Of a DNA stretch of 64,000 nucleotides, positions 9,101 to 20,192 are shown one piece after another. The DNA lies in assembly GCA_019096065.1 (NCBI GenBank), contig JAGUCH010000008.1, positions 2,671,001 through 2,735,000 on the forward strand, written 5' to 3'. Numbering within the stretch: position 1 is the first letter of the stretch; each line of letters starts with the position of its first letter. The notes under the pieces were generated by a model. It was not told the origin of the DNA and did no database searches. It saw only the letters and a list, made by a program, of their open reading frames with translations. This DNA comes from Paracyclopina nana. Taxonomy: Eukaryota; Arthropoda; Copepoda; Cyclopoida; Cyclopettidae. The position numbers were made by a program, and so were the translations under genes.

Positions 9101-10042
9101 ATGAAATCTTTGGAAGAGGCTAGAAGTGAATTTGTGGAAATCCTAAGCAATCTCAGCGAGGAAGATGCTGAAACTTTCCTCGACTGGATCAAGGACGATG
9201 TGGTGGAGGAGTTTAGATCAAAATGCGACAATGAGCAAGCAGCCAAGAACCGAAAATTGTTAGGGGAAATTGCTGCATTTTCTCGGACACTCCTGCCGAG
9301 CTTGGAGGGCGTGTTGGCTTCGGAATCGATCAGTGAGCCTGTCAACTCTCCCGAGGGCCTCAATTTCACCAACACCCATCATATCGACGCTTTCCTCTAC
9401 GATGATGCCGATGTCGAGGCGTTGACTGAAAATGGCCAAATTCCAACCCACTTTTGCCGAAGTTGCGGCTCAAAAAATTGTGGCCCCATCGAGCTCATAA
9501 CTCACTCGTGTTCAAGGGAAGATTTAGAGGTCATCTTTGGAGCGTTGTTACCAGATCTAACCGGTAAAATTGTGCTTGACGTTGGCAGTCGGATCGGTGC
9601 TGTGCTCTTTGGTGCCGCTATTTTCTCCAAGTCACGCCACATTGTCGGCGTAGAGATGAACGCTGATCTTTGCAACATCGCGCTCAAAACCGTGCAGCAG
9701 TTCAAGATCGAGGACAAGGTCCAAATCGTGAATGCTGAGCTGTCAACTCGTCAGGATATTTTGGCATCGGCAGATGTGGTGATTTTGAACAACGTTTTCG
9801 ACTGGTTCGCTCCCGTGGACATTCAAGTCACGTTGTGGCAATGCCTGCGAGCAACTGTCAAAAGGGGAGCATTGATTGTGGCCATTCCGTCCATACATGA
9901 GGCTCTTGCAATACTGCCCGGCAATGCTGGCATCCAGCCTGACCAATGGGTCAAAGAAGTGCCACCTTTTTCGCCAGCTAAGTTCACATCTACTTCTCTG
10001 GCAGACAAATGTGAAAACATCAAAGTTTATACGGTACTTTAA
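9101..10042 (+). CDS. SAM-dependent methyltransferase-like protein
   Basis: This is a single-exon frame of 313 residues. The N-terminal third is acidic and helical. A Cys/His group follows (HFCRSCGSKNCGPIELITHSCS region, residues about 126-146) that could bind zinc. Next is a class I methyltransferase fold with motif I VLDVGSRIGAVLFGAA (about 160-175), the acidic motif II position in GVEMN, and a motif IV-like VVILNNVFDW near 227-236. The layout matches a family of uncharacterised animal methyltransferases; the substrate is unknown. The start has a good context (AACAAAACAATG). It is divergent from NFYA and convergent with MTHFR, with only 18 bp between the stop codons, so the 3' UTRs probably overlap. 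Confidence 0.7.
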   Translation: MKSLEEARSEFVEILSNLSEEDAETFLDWIKDDVVEEFRSKCDNEQAAKNRKLLGEIAAFSRTLLPSLEGVLASESISEPVNSPEGLNFTNTHHIDAFLYDDADVEALTENGQIPTHFCRSCGSKNCGPIELITHSCSREDLEVIFGALLPDLTGKIVLDVGSRIGAVLFGAAIFSKSRHIVGVEMNADLCNIALKTVQQFKIEDKVQIVNAELSTRQDILASADVVILNNVFDWFAPVDIQVTLWQCLRATVKRGALIVAIPSIHEALAILPGNAGIQPDQWVKEVPPFSPAKFTSTSLADKCENIKVYTVL

Positions 10043-10060
10043 AAATGAAAAAAAAAACAA

Positions 10061-12151
10061 TCAATGGTCCCGCACATTTTCGTCTTTGAGCATTCTGAAG
10101 CCGTGCAGAACGGCAGCCGCTGTCTCAAGGGTAGGCTTGCTGGTCAAGATGGAGTTGAGCTTTTTGCGCGCAAACGTGTCGTCAAGGACGTTCCACAAGC
10201 AGTTTCCTTTGGCAAAGTCATTATCCACTAGGGTGACCAAGTAGTATTTTGTTGCTATGTGGTCAATGACCTTTCTCGAGTTCGTGTCAGCCTCGTACAA
10301 GCTGCCCCATTGTTTGGTCCAAAGTCCAAAAGCCTCCTCGCTCCAGTAGCGGAAGCTGATCGGGTCCACAATTGTGGGCTGCTTGATTTCGCAGCCCGGG
10401 AAAACGCCCCACGTGACAGCATTTGGCTCGAGCTTATGCAAGTTGGTACAGTTGAATGATGCGTCGTGATTGATGGCCTGAAAGTTGACAGAGGGATATC
10501 TGCCCAGAACTTGCATGAGCGCAATCACGTTCTCCTCGGAGGTGAAAAACTCCAGGTAGGCCTTCTGGAAAACGTAGCCGCCCACGGGACCCCAGCCCAC
10601 CTTGGGGTCATTGGAGGGAGCACAGTTGACCGAAGGCTGGGAGTTGATGGTCAAAATGCCCCTTTTGTTCACCGCAGCTAGCTTATCTGCAATCAATTCA
10701 GTTTCTGCATCAAGAGGCTCCTCGTTAAAGATAAGCTTATTAACCACAATCCCCTCGGAGTTGGGCTCTCCGGTCAGATAGCGAGTGAAGACATCCCACA
10801 CATCCGTTTCACTTTCCAAATTGGAGCCCCACATGGCCTTTTGCTCCTCTATGGGCGTTCTGGATGCCAAATAAAACAGGTGGTAGTCCTTGAGCTCTCC
10901 AAATGCTGGCGAGGCCGCGTTTCCCCATCTTCCATTGGGGAACTCGTCCCAATGCCTCGTGCGATACACGTATGTCTTGCTGCGCTTGTTCCAGAAGATC
11001 GGTCTCACTTCTTCATTCAACCTTTTGGGGTTGGCTGGCAATTTGAAAGGCAAAGGTCTGGACGGATCAGATTTCCAAAGGCCCAACTTTTTGAGGATGG
11101 ATGTTGCAGCCACCTCTCTGTTGAGAGTGTAAATGTGCACTCCTCCAGCATATCCCGCGTTGAACAGGTCTCTGATCATCTCCACTGCCTGGTGGACTCC
11201 ATAGTTGCGAATGGCGTCGTCGTTACCCTTCAAAGGCACGATCACCTTGGATATTTCTGGAGGAACATCCAATTTGGAGAGCTTGACAATATGCCGCAGA
11301 GAATCATAGGATTGTATCGGCATGACGCCAGGCAAGATTGGACAATTGATCCCCACTGCACGGCAATCATCGACAAACTTTTTGAAAGTCGATGTCTTGA
11401 AAAAGAGCTGAGTGATGACAAAGTCTGCTCCGGCGTCCACTTTCTCCTTGAGCCGGAGCAAGTCACTCTCATAGCTGCTCGCTTCGGGGTGACCCTGGGG
11501 ATAACCCGCCACGCAAATCGTGAACTCTTGCCCCCATTCTTCACGGATCTGCCTGACCAAGTCTGAGGCATACTTGTGCTTGTCACACTCATCCCCATCG
11601 CTCTCTCGCTTCTCGTGAGGGGCATCACCGCGTAGAGCCAAAATGTTGCGAATCCCAAGATTCCGGCACTTGGCTAGGTAGCTTGAAATGCAGCTTTTGG
11701 GGCACTCCAAGCACGTCATGTGCAGCATTGTCTCAAGGCCGACATAATTGATTGCAGTTTGAGCAATCATAGTGGACGAAGTCTCGGAGTCACCACTCGG
11801 GTTGCCAGAAGGGTGCCAAGTGATGTCAACGAAAAGAGGATTGCCAAAGCCCATCCGCTCAAGGCGAGACATCAGGTTGATGGCACCACTCTTGGTTCGG
11901 GGAGGGAAAAACTCGAGGGAGAAAAACTTGTCCTTTGACGCAAGACGAGCATTGATCTTTTCAATCAGGGATGTATCAAAGGAAGGTCTAAAAGTGGGGG
12001 AGCTGCTACGTGAGCTATCCGGAGTCAGTGAGTCGGAGTCAGTGATTGAAAAATCCATTGGGCTGTAAGCCGGCGAAGGCTCGTTGAAGGAAATGCCATC
12101 TCCAGTTGGATAGGACATGTTGCTACTATCTCGTTCTTGGACAGGGCTCAT
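10061..12151 (-). CDS. MTHFR: methylenetetrahydrofolate reductase
   Basis: MTHFR reduces 5,10-methylene-THF to 5-methyl-THF with NAD(P)H and FAD, feeding methionine synthesis in the cytosol. It is an uninterrupted frame of 696 residues, against 656 in human. Residues 1-55 are Ser/Pro-rich with several Ser-Pro and Thr-Pro sites ([13 protein letters not shown]), matching the phosphorylated N-terminal region of the vertebrate enzyme. The catalytic barrel starts at [15 protein letters not shown] and includes [18 protein letters not shown] and LALRGDAP. A linker ([23 protein letters not shown]) leads to the C-terminal SAM-binding regulatory domain ([19 protein letters not shown]). The absence of introns in so long a gene is notable beside intron-containing neighbours. 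Confidence 0.96.
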   Translation of the reverse strand: MSPVQERDSSNMSYPTGDGISFNEPSPAYSPMDFSITDSDSLTPDSSRSSSPTFRPSFDTSLIEKINARLASKDKFFSLEFFPPRTKSGAINLMSRLERMGFGNPLFVDITWHPSGNPSGDSETSSTMIAQTAINYVGLETMLHMTCLECPKSCISSYLAKCRNLGIRNILALRGDAPHEKRESDGDECDKHKYASDLVRQIREEWGQEFTICVAGYPQGHPEASSYESDLLRLKEKVDAGADFVITQLFFKTSTFKKFVDDCRAVGINCPILPGVMPIQSYDSLRHIVKLSKLDVPPEISKVIVPLKGNDDAIRNYGVHQAVEMIRDLFNAGYAGGVHIYTLNREVAATSILKKLGLWKSDPSRPLPFKLPANPKRLNEEVRPIFWNKRSKTYVYRTRHWDEFPNGRWGNAASPAFGELKDYHLFYLASRTPIEEQKAMWGSNLESETDVWDVFTRYLTGEPNSEGIVVNKLIFNEEPLDAETELIADKLAAVNKRGILTINSQPSVNCAPSNDPKVGWGPVGGYVFQKAYLEFFTSEENVIALMQVLGRYPSVNFQAINHDASFNCTNLHKLEPNAVTWGVFPGCEIKQPTIVDPISFRYWSEEAFGLWTKQWGSLYEADTNSRKVIDHIATKYYLVTLVDNDFAKGNCLWNVLDDTFARKKLNSILTSKPTLETAAAVLHGFRMLKDENVRDH

Positions 12152-12463
12152 TGTCTCAAGTTGACTCCACGGAGAGTGCTTGCGAAATGAGCAAACCCTT
12201 CGAAAAGCAACTTATCTTCCTCCCCCATCTCGCGCACGCGGGCACAAAATGAGGTGACTTTTGTGATGCTTACAACATGTGGAAAATCTCCACAGATCAC
12301 GAAATAACGGCATGCAACTGCAACAAGTTTCTACTTTATATTCTGCGAACAGCCTTCATGTGTACTATATCTCTTCTTGCAATAATAATCATTCTCGCGC
12401 AGCTTCATATGGCTAATTCTAGAATTCAAAATAAATAATTGGTTTACCTATGCGTAAAAGAAT

Positions 12464-15400
12464 TTAGTCATATTTGGGGTTCTTTCTTGTGGATCGGCCG
12501 GATTTGGTGGTTGTGTTGATACAGCTGGAGTCTTGAGTTTTCTTCTTTGTGGATGGCTCACCCACAAGCTCTTCAAATAAGTCACGACCTCGTTTTGGGC
12601 GAAATCTGCCAAAAGATGAATAATATATTGTGATGCGCTGAAGTCGACAATTTAGAATGTACTTACTGAAATGAGGCTTCGTTGATGATTTTCTGTTTGG
12701 GCTCTTTTCTGCTCTTCTTTGCGGTTGGAGGAGAGAGAACTGGAATTGCACTTAAATTGCCCTCAGATCTGTCCATAAAAGTGATGTTTGAAGTGACATC
12801 ACCAAACACTGGTGTGCTCACAGCCCTGTGTTTGGTTGATTTCTTGGCCTTGGGAGTCTTGGGCTCTGGCAGTTTGGGTGGCTCATCCAAATTTTTCTCA
12901 TTTGGAGCCTCATTTGGATTTGATGATGGGTTGCCTGAAGAGCTTGGAACATTTACATTTATGTTTTCTGTCTCTGCAGGAGCTTCATTGACCAATGTAT
13001 TTTCAGCTTGTAATTCTTCTGAGGGCTCACGAGGCTCCTCTACTAAAGTTTGTTCATTTTCTGCCTCTTCTTGTTTTTCTAATGATGAGTTATCATTTCT
13101 CGGCTCCTCAGTAAGCACTTTTTTGTTTTCATCTGTCAGCTTATCTGTCGTAATGTCATTGACATTATGAGCAACGCTAGAGTTGGGTTGATTGTTTTTG
13201 GGATCGGTTCTAGTTGGCTCATTTGTTGCATCATCTGGACTTTCTGATAGCTCTTCAATCACTTCATCCGCTTTTTTATTAGTATTTTCAGCTTGATCTG
13301 TAATCCTATTTTCTTCGCTCTCCGTGACTTCGATAAGCTCTTGGTCGATATTTTTAGGCTTTAACCGCTTTTGTCGTACTTCGTTGACTCGTTTAAGAAT
13401 TATTTTTGGAGAAAAATCAGCAATCGTCCTAGAAATACTGATATCTTTGGGCGCTTCCTCACTTTCTTCCGGTTCAGGATGATCTTCACTCACTGGATTT
13501 TCATCGATCTTTTGTTTCTTGGAACGTGGGAGAGTCAACTCAATCAAATTTTCGATGAGATTATTTGGGTCATCTCTTTGTTCTTTTTCCTGGTCATTTT
13601 CAGTTTGCATTCGTAGCCTCTTTTTCGAAATTGCACTAACCGCTCTTTCAATAACCACCCGGAGGGCCTGCTCTTGATTAGGCCTGTCATCAGAGGCCTC
13701 CTAATGAATAATCATAGCATTACTACCACACAATCATAAATATAAAAATCATAAAAAAATTATGCTAGCACATATGGATACAGCATGCTTTCTAAGTGTC
13801 TCAACCTATATTAAGCAAATGAATGCTTTGCAATTTTGCAAAAAAAATTATGAAAAGCACGAGGAAATGGATAAGTCACCCATGTTTCCTACCTCGAATG
13901 ATCTTCCTGCTCTTTGCTAAATTAAAACAGTCTTTTTACTTAGATCTCAACTGATTTGAAAAATATTAATGAGAATCCTTACCCGATCTTCCTCTTCGCG
14001 TTGTCGTCGTGACTCCATTTCATCCTCCCATTTTTTGAGATCAAATTGAATTTCTGTTGCGAGCTGTTTGTCAGCAGCCAAAATTTCCTTGACTTCATTT
14101 TTGTAGTCTTTCATGACTTCTCGCAAGTAGTTCATCAAGTCATCCAGCAAAGGCGATTTCAACTTCTCGAGCCGATGCTTCAATGAAATCACAATGGGAA
14201 TAATGTTTTCAATCACGTTTTTCTTCACCACTTGGGAAATGATAGTTTTCTTGGCAGCTGCCTTGACAGCTTCTTCAACATCTCCCGGCGTGATTTCGGC
14301 ATTGGGGTCAACATCTGCATCCACATCTTGCTTCGATTTCAAAGAGGCAAGTTTGATTTCGTCACTAGCAAGGCATGCTAGCGTATCTTGAAGCAGCTCA
14401 AATGCATTGGGCGTAGACAATTTCACGCTGCCTTCGATGCAGCCATTGAGAATGTCTTGGCACAATTTGTAGGTCGTCTGGAATCTTTGCTCGTCATTCA
14501 TGTGTTCCAGCATGAACCTGTAGAGCTTCATCCTTGCGGCCTTGTTGTCCTTGCCAGCCAACGAAAAGAGCTTTCGCTCCTTCTCGCCTACAATTGACTT
14601 GTTGTAGTTGCCATGTCCGTGGTAGTCATTGAAATGAAAAAGAGACTCGATGAAGACATTATAAAACACTTTGGGCTTTCTCTTGAGCAATCGTTGCTGG
14701 ATGTAAAATGTGGTCAAGTCACGAATCTCGTCAGTCACATCGTTGAGCGTTTGCAGGATTCTCAAAAAGAAACTGGGGGTCATTTTCAGGTAGTCTTCTT
14801 GTAAAAGGTGGATGAGTGTGGTTAAAGTGGTTCTCCTGACCACAAGGACGGGATCCTTGAGGCAAGCTGTCATGTTTGAAATAAGAGGGTCAACCAGTGA
14901 GGCATATCGTACACACATGTCACTTAACGCGTACATGATGTTGTTTTTCAAGGCAGGATCATTTGTTGTGTCGAGCAGTCTTCCAAAGGCTGGCACCACG
15001 CACTTGGCCATTTCCTCGTTTTGAAGGCACATCTTCGCCAGTGTGATCACACTCAAAGCTTGCAGTCGCACAGTTGGGGTGAAAGCGCACTGGACTGGCT
15101 CATTTGATTGAGTTTGGCTGCTTGGTAGGACTGTTGGCTTTCTTTTCTTGGTGCCCTGTTGAAAGATGATGCCTTGCATCAGGAGGAACAAGCGCTTGTT
15201 GATCTTGTGGGGGCAAATTTGCGCTAGCTCTCCTAATGTGAAGATCTGACGCATCATTCTAGTGTCTTCTACGTCAGAGGCGGAAGGCGTTAATATCTTC
15301 TGTCCCAATTCTGCATCAATCGTCTCGATGATGTCAACAGCCCAAATTTCCAAGTAGGCATGGTACTTCTTCAAATTGATTTCTCCATCAGCCTCGCTCA

Positions 15401-18317
15401 ATTTTTTGCTGCTCACATTCGCTTTGCTGCCACTTGCTTCCAATGAGGAGACAATTGTGGCTATATCGACAGCAGTGGAGATCAGCTCAGGCGGAATGAG
15501 GAAGCGTTTCACCAAGGCTATCAAGTCTTTTTGCAAGGAAGAACGATCCTCTTGATTCAGTTGAGAAACGGAAGCAAGCAGCACTCGTAGAACTTGCAAA
15601 AGAGTGTACAAGCCCACTCCTTCAGGGGTGTGAATGGACGCTTTGAAATACTCCATCACGTAGTGTGGATCTTGCAAAGGAACATGACCGGTGACCAGAG
15701 CTAGGAGCAGCCAGGCTGAGTTGCTATTCTCACTATCAACGTGAGATTTGAGCAATTTGAGCAACGATGGCTTGAGGAGCTGAGCCTTGGCCCACTGTCC
15801 ACATGCCCTTGAAAGATAGCTAGTCATTTTTAGCTTTTCCGTCGCATTCAATATTTTCCAAGGCAAAAAGTGACGATTGAAGGTAGCGTTTTCATACAGC
15901 ACAATGTTTCCAAAAAGAACCTCCCAAATGAGCTGCAAAGAAGAAAGTTAATAGATTTTGAATTCTTGTTTTGACACTTTTGATTGGGTGTGAAATTATT
16001 TTCACACTTAGACGCAACAAACCCGTGAGAATAATTTTAATTACCTCGTGAACTTTTTCGGCTGCCTTTTGCTCGACGTCCAAAATAAGAGGGAAAACAC
16101 CTTCGACCCATTTTGATATTATGGTCTCATTGTCAGGGTAGGCTTTGAGAATCTCGGTCAATGAGCCCACAATCTGCTTGCGAACCATGACAGAAGGATC
16201 TCGACAGTGCTCAGACAAAATGCCGACAAGTTCCAATGCGAGAGGCTCCAAAACTTGAGATTGAGAAGCATAAAACTTGAGGATATTCTCTAGCACGAGT
16301 AAGGCATTCTTTCGTACGTAGACCGACTCATCCAGGGCTCGCTTGCGTAAAAACTCAATAAATGCTTCACTCTCAGGCAAAGGATTGACAGAAGCCAAGT
16401 CGACCTCAGGTTCTTGTAGGAGCTCCACAAAATCTACTGTTCTCTTTACGGGCCCATTTGATCCAGGGGCTTGGTCAAAAAGATTGACAATGACATCGGC
16501 GACAACTGGATTTTCAGAAGCTGTAGCTGTTATGTCAGCCAGGGTTTGCAAGGCTTTTGCTCTCACCAGAGCAGACGTATCTTTGCACCTCGAGAAGATC
16601 ACTCCGAACAAAAACTTATGGGAGGAAATGAGCCCTGAGTTGGAATTCAGCTCCTTTCTTGGACTCTTGGGATCAGCGTCTTCCTGAACGGCCTTCTCTT
16701 CTGTTTCTTGAAGTTCCTGTTGGGGCTGGAATGAGGTTTGTACTCCTCCATAGTCGTGGTCTCCTTCAGAACTTTCAACAGGCTTTTTGCGCTCATTCTC
16801 TGCCAACAACCGACCCATGACTTCGATTGCAAACTGTCTGTGAGCAGATTTCTCGTTGTGAGCCAAGTAAAAGAACCATTTGATAATTTTAGAGTAAAAA
16901 CGTATGGGCAGCCCGACCAAAAGAGTCAGAATGGCAGAAGACGCTCTTTGTCGATATTCAGCTCGATCAGGGACTTTCATGGCCAAATGATGAATTAGGA
17001 TTTCCACTCCCTGGTAGCATTCTTCACCGACCTGACGCAAATACGTGAAGAATTAGGAATGAAAAATTAAGAAAAATCTGAAACTTTCACCTTGACCATT
17101 AAATGCTTCACAAAATGAAGCGCATGCTCTCTAATAACTTGAAGCCCTTTGGGAGAAATATCTGACGATCCGCGATGGGTCATAAGAATTCCAGGCAACA
17201 AATGGCGAAATATTTGGCTGGAAGTGTGAGCTATGGATCCATGAATTGAGCTGCAGAGTTTTTCCAGCCCTGAATAAGCGTTGTATGAGAGGGCTGACAG
17301 GTCACTTCGTCTCAACTTCACAGAGAAATCTAGGTTGGCAAACCCAGTTTCAAGGTGAGTCAATTCGACAAGCTCCATGATGGTTAATTCCAACGACTCG
17401 GGTGATCTCTTCAAGGGGCAATGATCAAGCATTGCAAGGCAGGAGAACAGGGCACGGTTCAGCGCAACTGTGAGCTCGGACACTTCAGCAGGGGAAAGTG
17501 TGCCTGCATCTTCATCATCGGAGTCGTCCCAATCAACCAAGTCTGAAATTCCACTGCATGTCGAGCTTGCTCTTGAAACTCTTCTCTTCCTTGGACCTTG
17601 ACTTGGGGGTTGGGTGGGTGCTTTTTGAGATTTGGCCCCCTTCGCCTTCTTTGTCGGACTTTGCTTGACCAAGTGCAATTTCAGGGCTAACTTGAACGTG
17701 TCCAAGGCTTTGTTGTACAGGACAGGGTGGAAGATTTTGAAGGCACCTGATCCAGGGATGCAGAGTAGCACAAAGTAGAAACTGGTAGCTTTAAGGCATG
17801 TGCTTCTCAAGGCAGGAGTCGCATCAAATTTGTGCCCCTTTTCCATGTAGTAGAAAAGCAGAGCAACCAAAGACTTGTACTTGACCCCACGTTGAATGAG
17901 AGAAGTCCAGAAGCTTGAGTTGGTAGAATACAACGACGTCGAGCCATCCTTGAAAGATTCTTGCAAAGTGGACGAGTTGATGTCTGTATCTTTCAGGAAT
18001 TTCAGCCATTTTTGAGCGTAGTTTGCAGCACGATCCAAAAGCTGCCCAACTGATTGACCTTTACGCGCGTGAGCATCTTCAAACTCTGGCGAGAGATCGG
18101 CACATTCGGTGAACTAAAAATAAAAGCTGCGAAGCTGAATATTTTCACCCAACTCTCTGCATACCTGAGCATCCCAAACATCAACCGCCCAACTTTCGTC
18201 GATCAGGTGTAGATCAAGTTCTAGCAAAGTGTTGATCGTGTCGTCCAAGATGAGGTCAAAGTTTTCAGATAAATTGCTCAAGGACGGCGCAAAAACCATC
18301 GGGGACTTTTGCGCCAT
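12464..18317 (-). CDS. NCAPD3: condensin-2 complex subunit D3
   Basis: This is the HEAT-repeat subunit of condensin II, which compacts mitotic chromosomes. Coding exons on the minus strand are 18317-18165, 18113-17091, 17031-16045, 15932-13983, 13916-13893 (24 nt, possibly optional), 13700-12667 and 12605-12464, giving about 1770 residues. All introns are phase 0 except the last. Residues 1-1370 are helical HEAT repeats (for example VRAKALQTLADITA, VYVRKNALLVLENILK, VMVRKQIVGSLTEIL, PALKNNIMYALSDMCVRY) in the order of vertebrate NCAPD3. The C-terminal 400 residues are Glu/Asn-rich and disordered, with a late conserved-looking patch (HRAVSTPVFGDVTSNITF) like the Ser/Thr-Pro tail of the human protein. 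The N-terminus faces the zinc-finger gene across 261 bp. Confidence 0.92.
13893..13916 (-). other. NCAPD3: putative 24-nt in-frame microexon of NCAPD3
   Basis: On the minus strand, AATTTAG precedes 24 nt encoding QRAGRSFE, followed by GAG/GTAGGA. Acceptor and donor both fit consensus, and inclusion keeps the frame between the two flanking phase-0 exons. Skipping it also keeps the frame, so it may be constitutive, alternative or fortuitous. Confidence 0.45.
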
Positions 18318-18578
18318 TTTCAAAACGTCAATTTTGAACTTTTGCTACTGAGTACTGAGTCGTATCTCTTCCCTTACAGCGCTCCCAGACAAAATACAGT
18401 AACTTTCACAATTTCAAATAATACTTTATGTGATTTTGTCTATTATTTAACTGTACAACCTGGTAACCCCGGCCTTATTTCAGAATCAAAACAAACAATT
18501 TTTCTTCCGTGAAATGATCTCAGCAGCTTGACTGGCTTCGCATTTTCGCTCGGTTTGACGGTTTTGACAAATATAAAA
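18318..18578. promoter_or_regulatory. short divergent promoter region, NCAPD3 and zinc-finger gene
   Basis: Only 261 bp separate the two divergent start codons, so both core promoters must lie here or overlap the 5' ends of the genes. I see no clear TATA box or other named motif, which is usual for housekeeping promoters. Confidence 0.45.
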
Positions 18579-20174
18579 ATGGGTGATCCCGAAGCTGCCT
18601 TCCTGTTGATGAAAAAGTTGGTCACTCGCAAGAGAAAATCCAATCCCAACCCCCTCAAGCTTCCGCATTGCTTGGCCGCTCTTGTTGAAGAGGGTGTCTA
18701 CAAGAAATTACCATGTTGCATGTGTGGCAAAGTGTTCAACTCTCCTGATCAGTTACTCGTCCACTCTCACTTTCATTCGTCTGTAAGCTAAAAAATGATT
18801 ATTTCACACAATTTTTCCTTATCTAACAGCATTTTATTTTCTGTAGAAAGACAACTTTCAAAATGAATGCTGCTTTTGTGGTAGAAGTTTTGAAGATGAA
18901 TTCAGCCTTGAGATGCATCAAATGTCTGCACCAATAATCAACAAGTGTTCTTGTTGCTTTCAAGTATTCGACGAGGCCAATGATCTTATCCACCACACTT
19001 GCACGAAGGTACTGCAAGTCCCTATTCAAGTAAACAAAATTCAGCTCCTCTTGAAATATTGCAGAAATCCAGAAACAGCCGCGTCGATACCAAGCTAGTG
19101 TGCAAGCTTGGTTGCTCAAGGGAACGCGAATTTCCCACTGAAGAATATCTAGAAATGCACTTGTTTTCTTTGCACGGTGCTAGCACGGATGATGAAGTCT
19201 GCAACAATGACGCTATGTAAATAATAGCTTTTGCGCCCTTTTTTCTTTTCCATGATAACTTTATTCTCCTCCAGGAAATTCTGCATAATGTGTAAAGGCT
19301 TTGTGAATGCGTATCGACTATCATTGGAGGACCACACCTTCTTTCGATGCACAGGGCGGCACCAATGGGTGAAACAAGCGATTCTAGGCCTCTACCAACT
19401 TGCCAAAGTAAAGCAAAATTCTTTCACTTAAGTGCCTTTACAGAAACGAAGTTTTATCCTCAGGAGCAATCTCTTAATTTGTCGATGCTTATACAGCTTG
19501 AACTAGAGGCTCAGCTTGAGGAATGGAAGGCTCGAGACTGTCTTAAAGGGCAAGATGTACAAAAAGGGATCATCCAAGTGCTTCCTAATGTCAGCAAGGA
19601 CATTGTCATGAAGTGCCTTGGCAGTAATGACAAGAAGTATTCTCAGAATGAGACCGAATTTGTGTTACCCACTTCTTTCAATCTATATGCGGTATCTGCG
19701 ATCAACGCAAGGACCGACAGTATCAAACTTTTCCACATGTGGAACAAAGCTGTCGAGCTGAATATCAATGCAAGAAACAACACAGTAGAGGATTCTAAAG
19801 AATTCACTCAGCTTGCGGCATCTTTCTACAAAACCCTAAATGATCGGCTACCGCAGCTCAACGATGAGAAGAAAAGGTTCAAAGTTGGCAAGACTCAAGT
19901 GGGCAAAGTTTACAAGCGCCTAGATAATTTTGATATGCCCCCAGATGACGTTCTAGCAAGACTTCAGCTTGAACTTGGCGAAGTTGCGTCACCTCATGTG
20001 CTAAGAAAGCAGACTTCCTTTGACAAAAGTACCCTACAGGCAAATGGGATGTCTATTCGTGACTTTGAATCACCCAAACGCCAAGTCACCCCAGAGATGA
20101 ATTTTGATGACTTTGACCAATTTGACCCTTCGGACTTTTTACAAATGGAGCAGAGAGAAGGAGACGCTTGCTGA
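18579..20174 (+). CDS. C2H2-like zinc-finger protein of unknown function
   Basis: Five exons (18579-18782, 18847-19008, 19065-19216, 19275-19407, 19464-20174) with introns of 56-64 nt give 453 residues. The N-terminal half has degenerate Cys/His finger-like units, one per exon or nearly so: CCMCGKVFNSPDQLLVHSHFH, CCFCGRSFEDEFSLEMH, KCSCCFQVFDEANDLIHHTC, CKLGCSREREFPTEEYLEMH and FCIMCKGFVNAYRLSLEDH. Spacing varies and some units end in Cys instead of His, so this is not a regular DNA-binding array. The C-terminal 230 residues are helical and charged with no recognised domain. The last intron was placed because only the TCCTCAG/GAG acceptor restores frame. The stop lies 18 bp from that of the convergent Tudor gene. 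Confidence 0.7.
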
Positions 20175-20192
20175 TTTTCCCTTTACTCGATT

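Noticed and set aside
19408-19443. 36-nt intron in the zinc-finger gene using the TTTACAG acceptor
   Set aside because: It leaves the wrong frame and is too short; the TCCTCAG acceptor at 19463 gives a 56-nt intron in frame.
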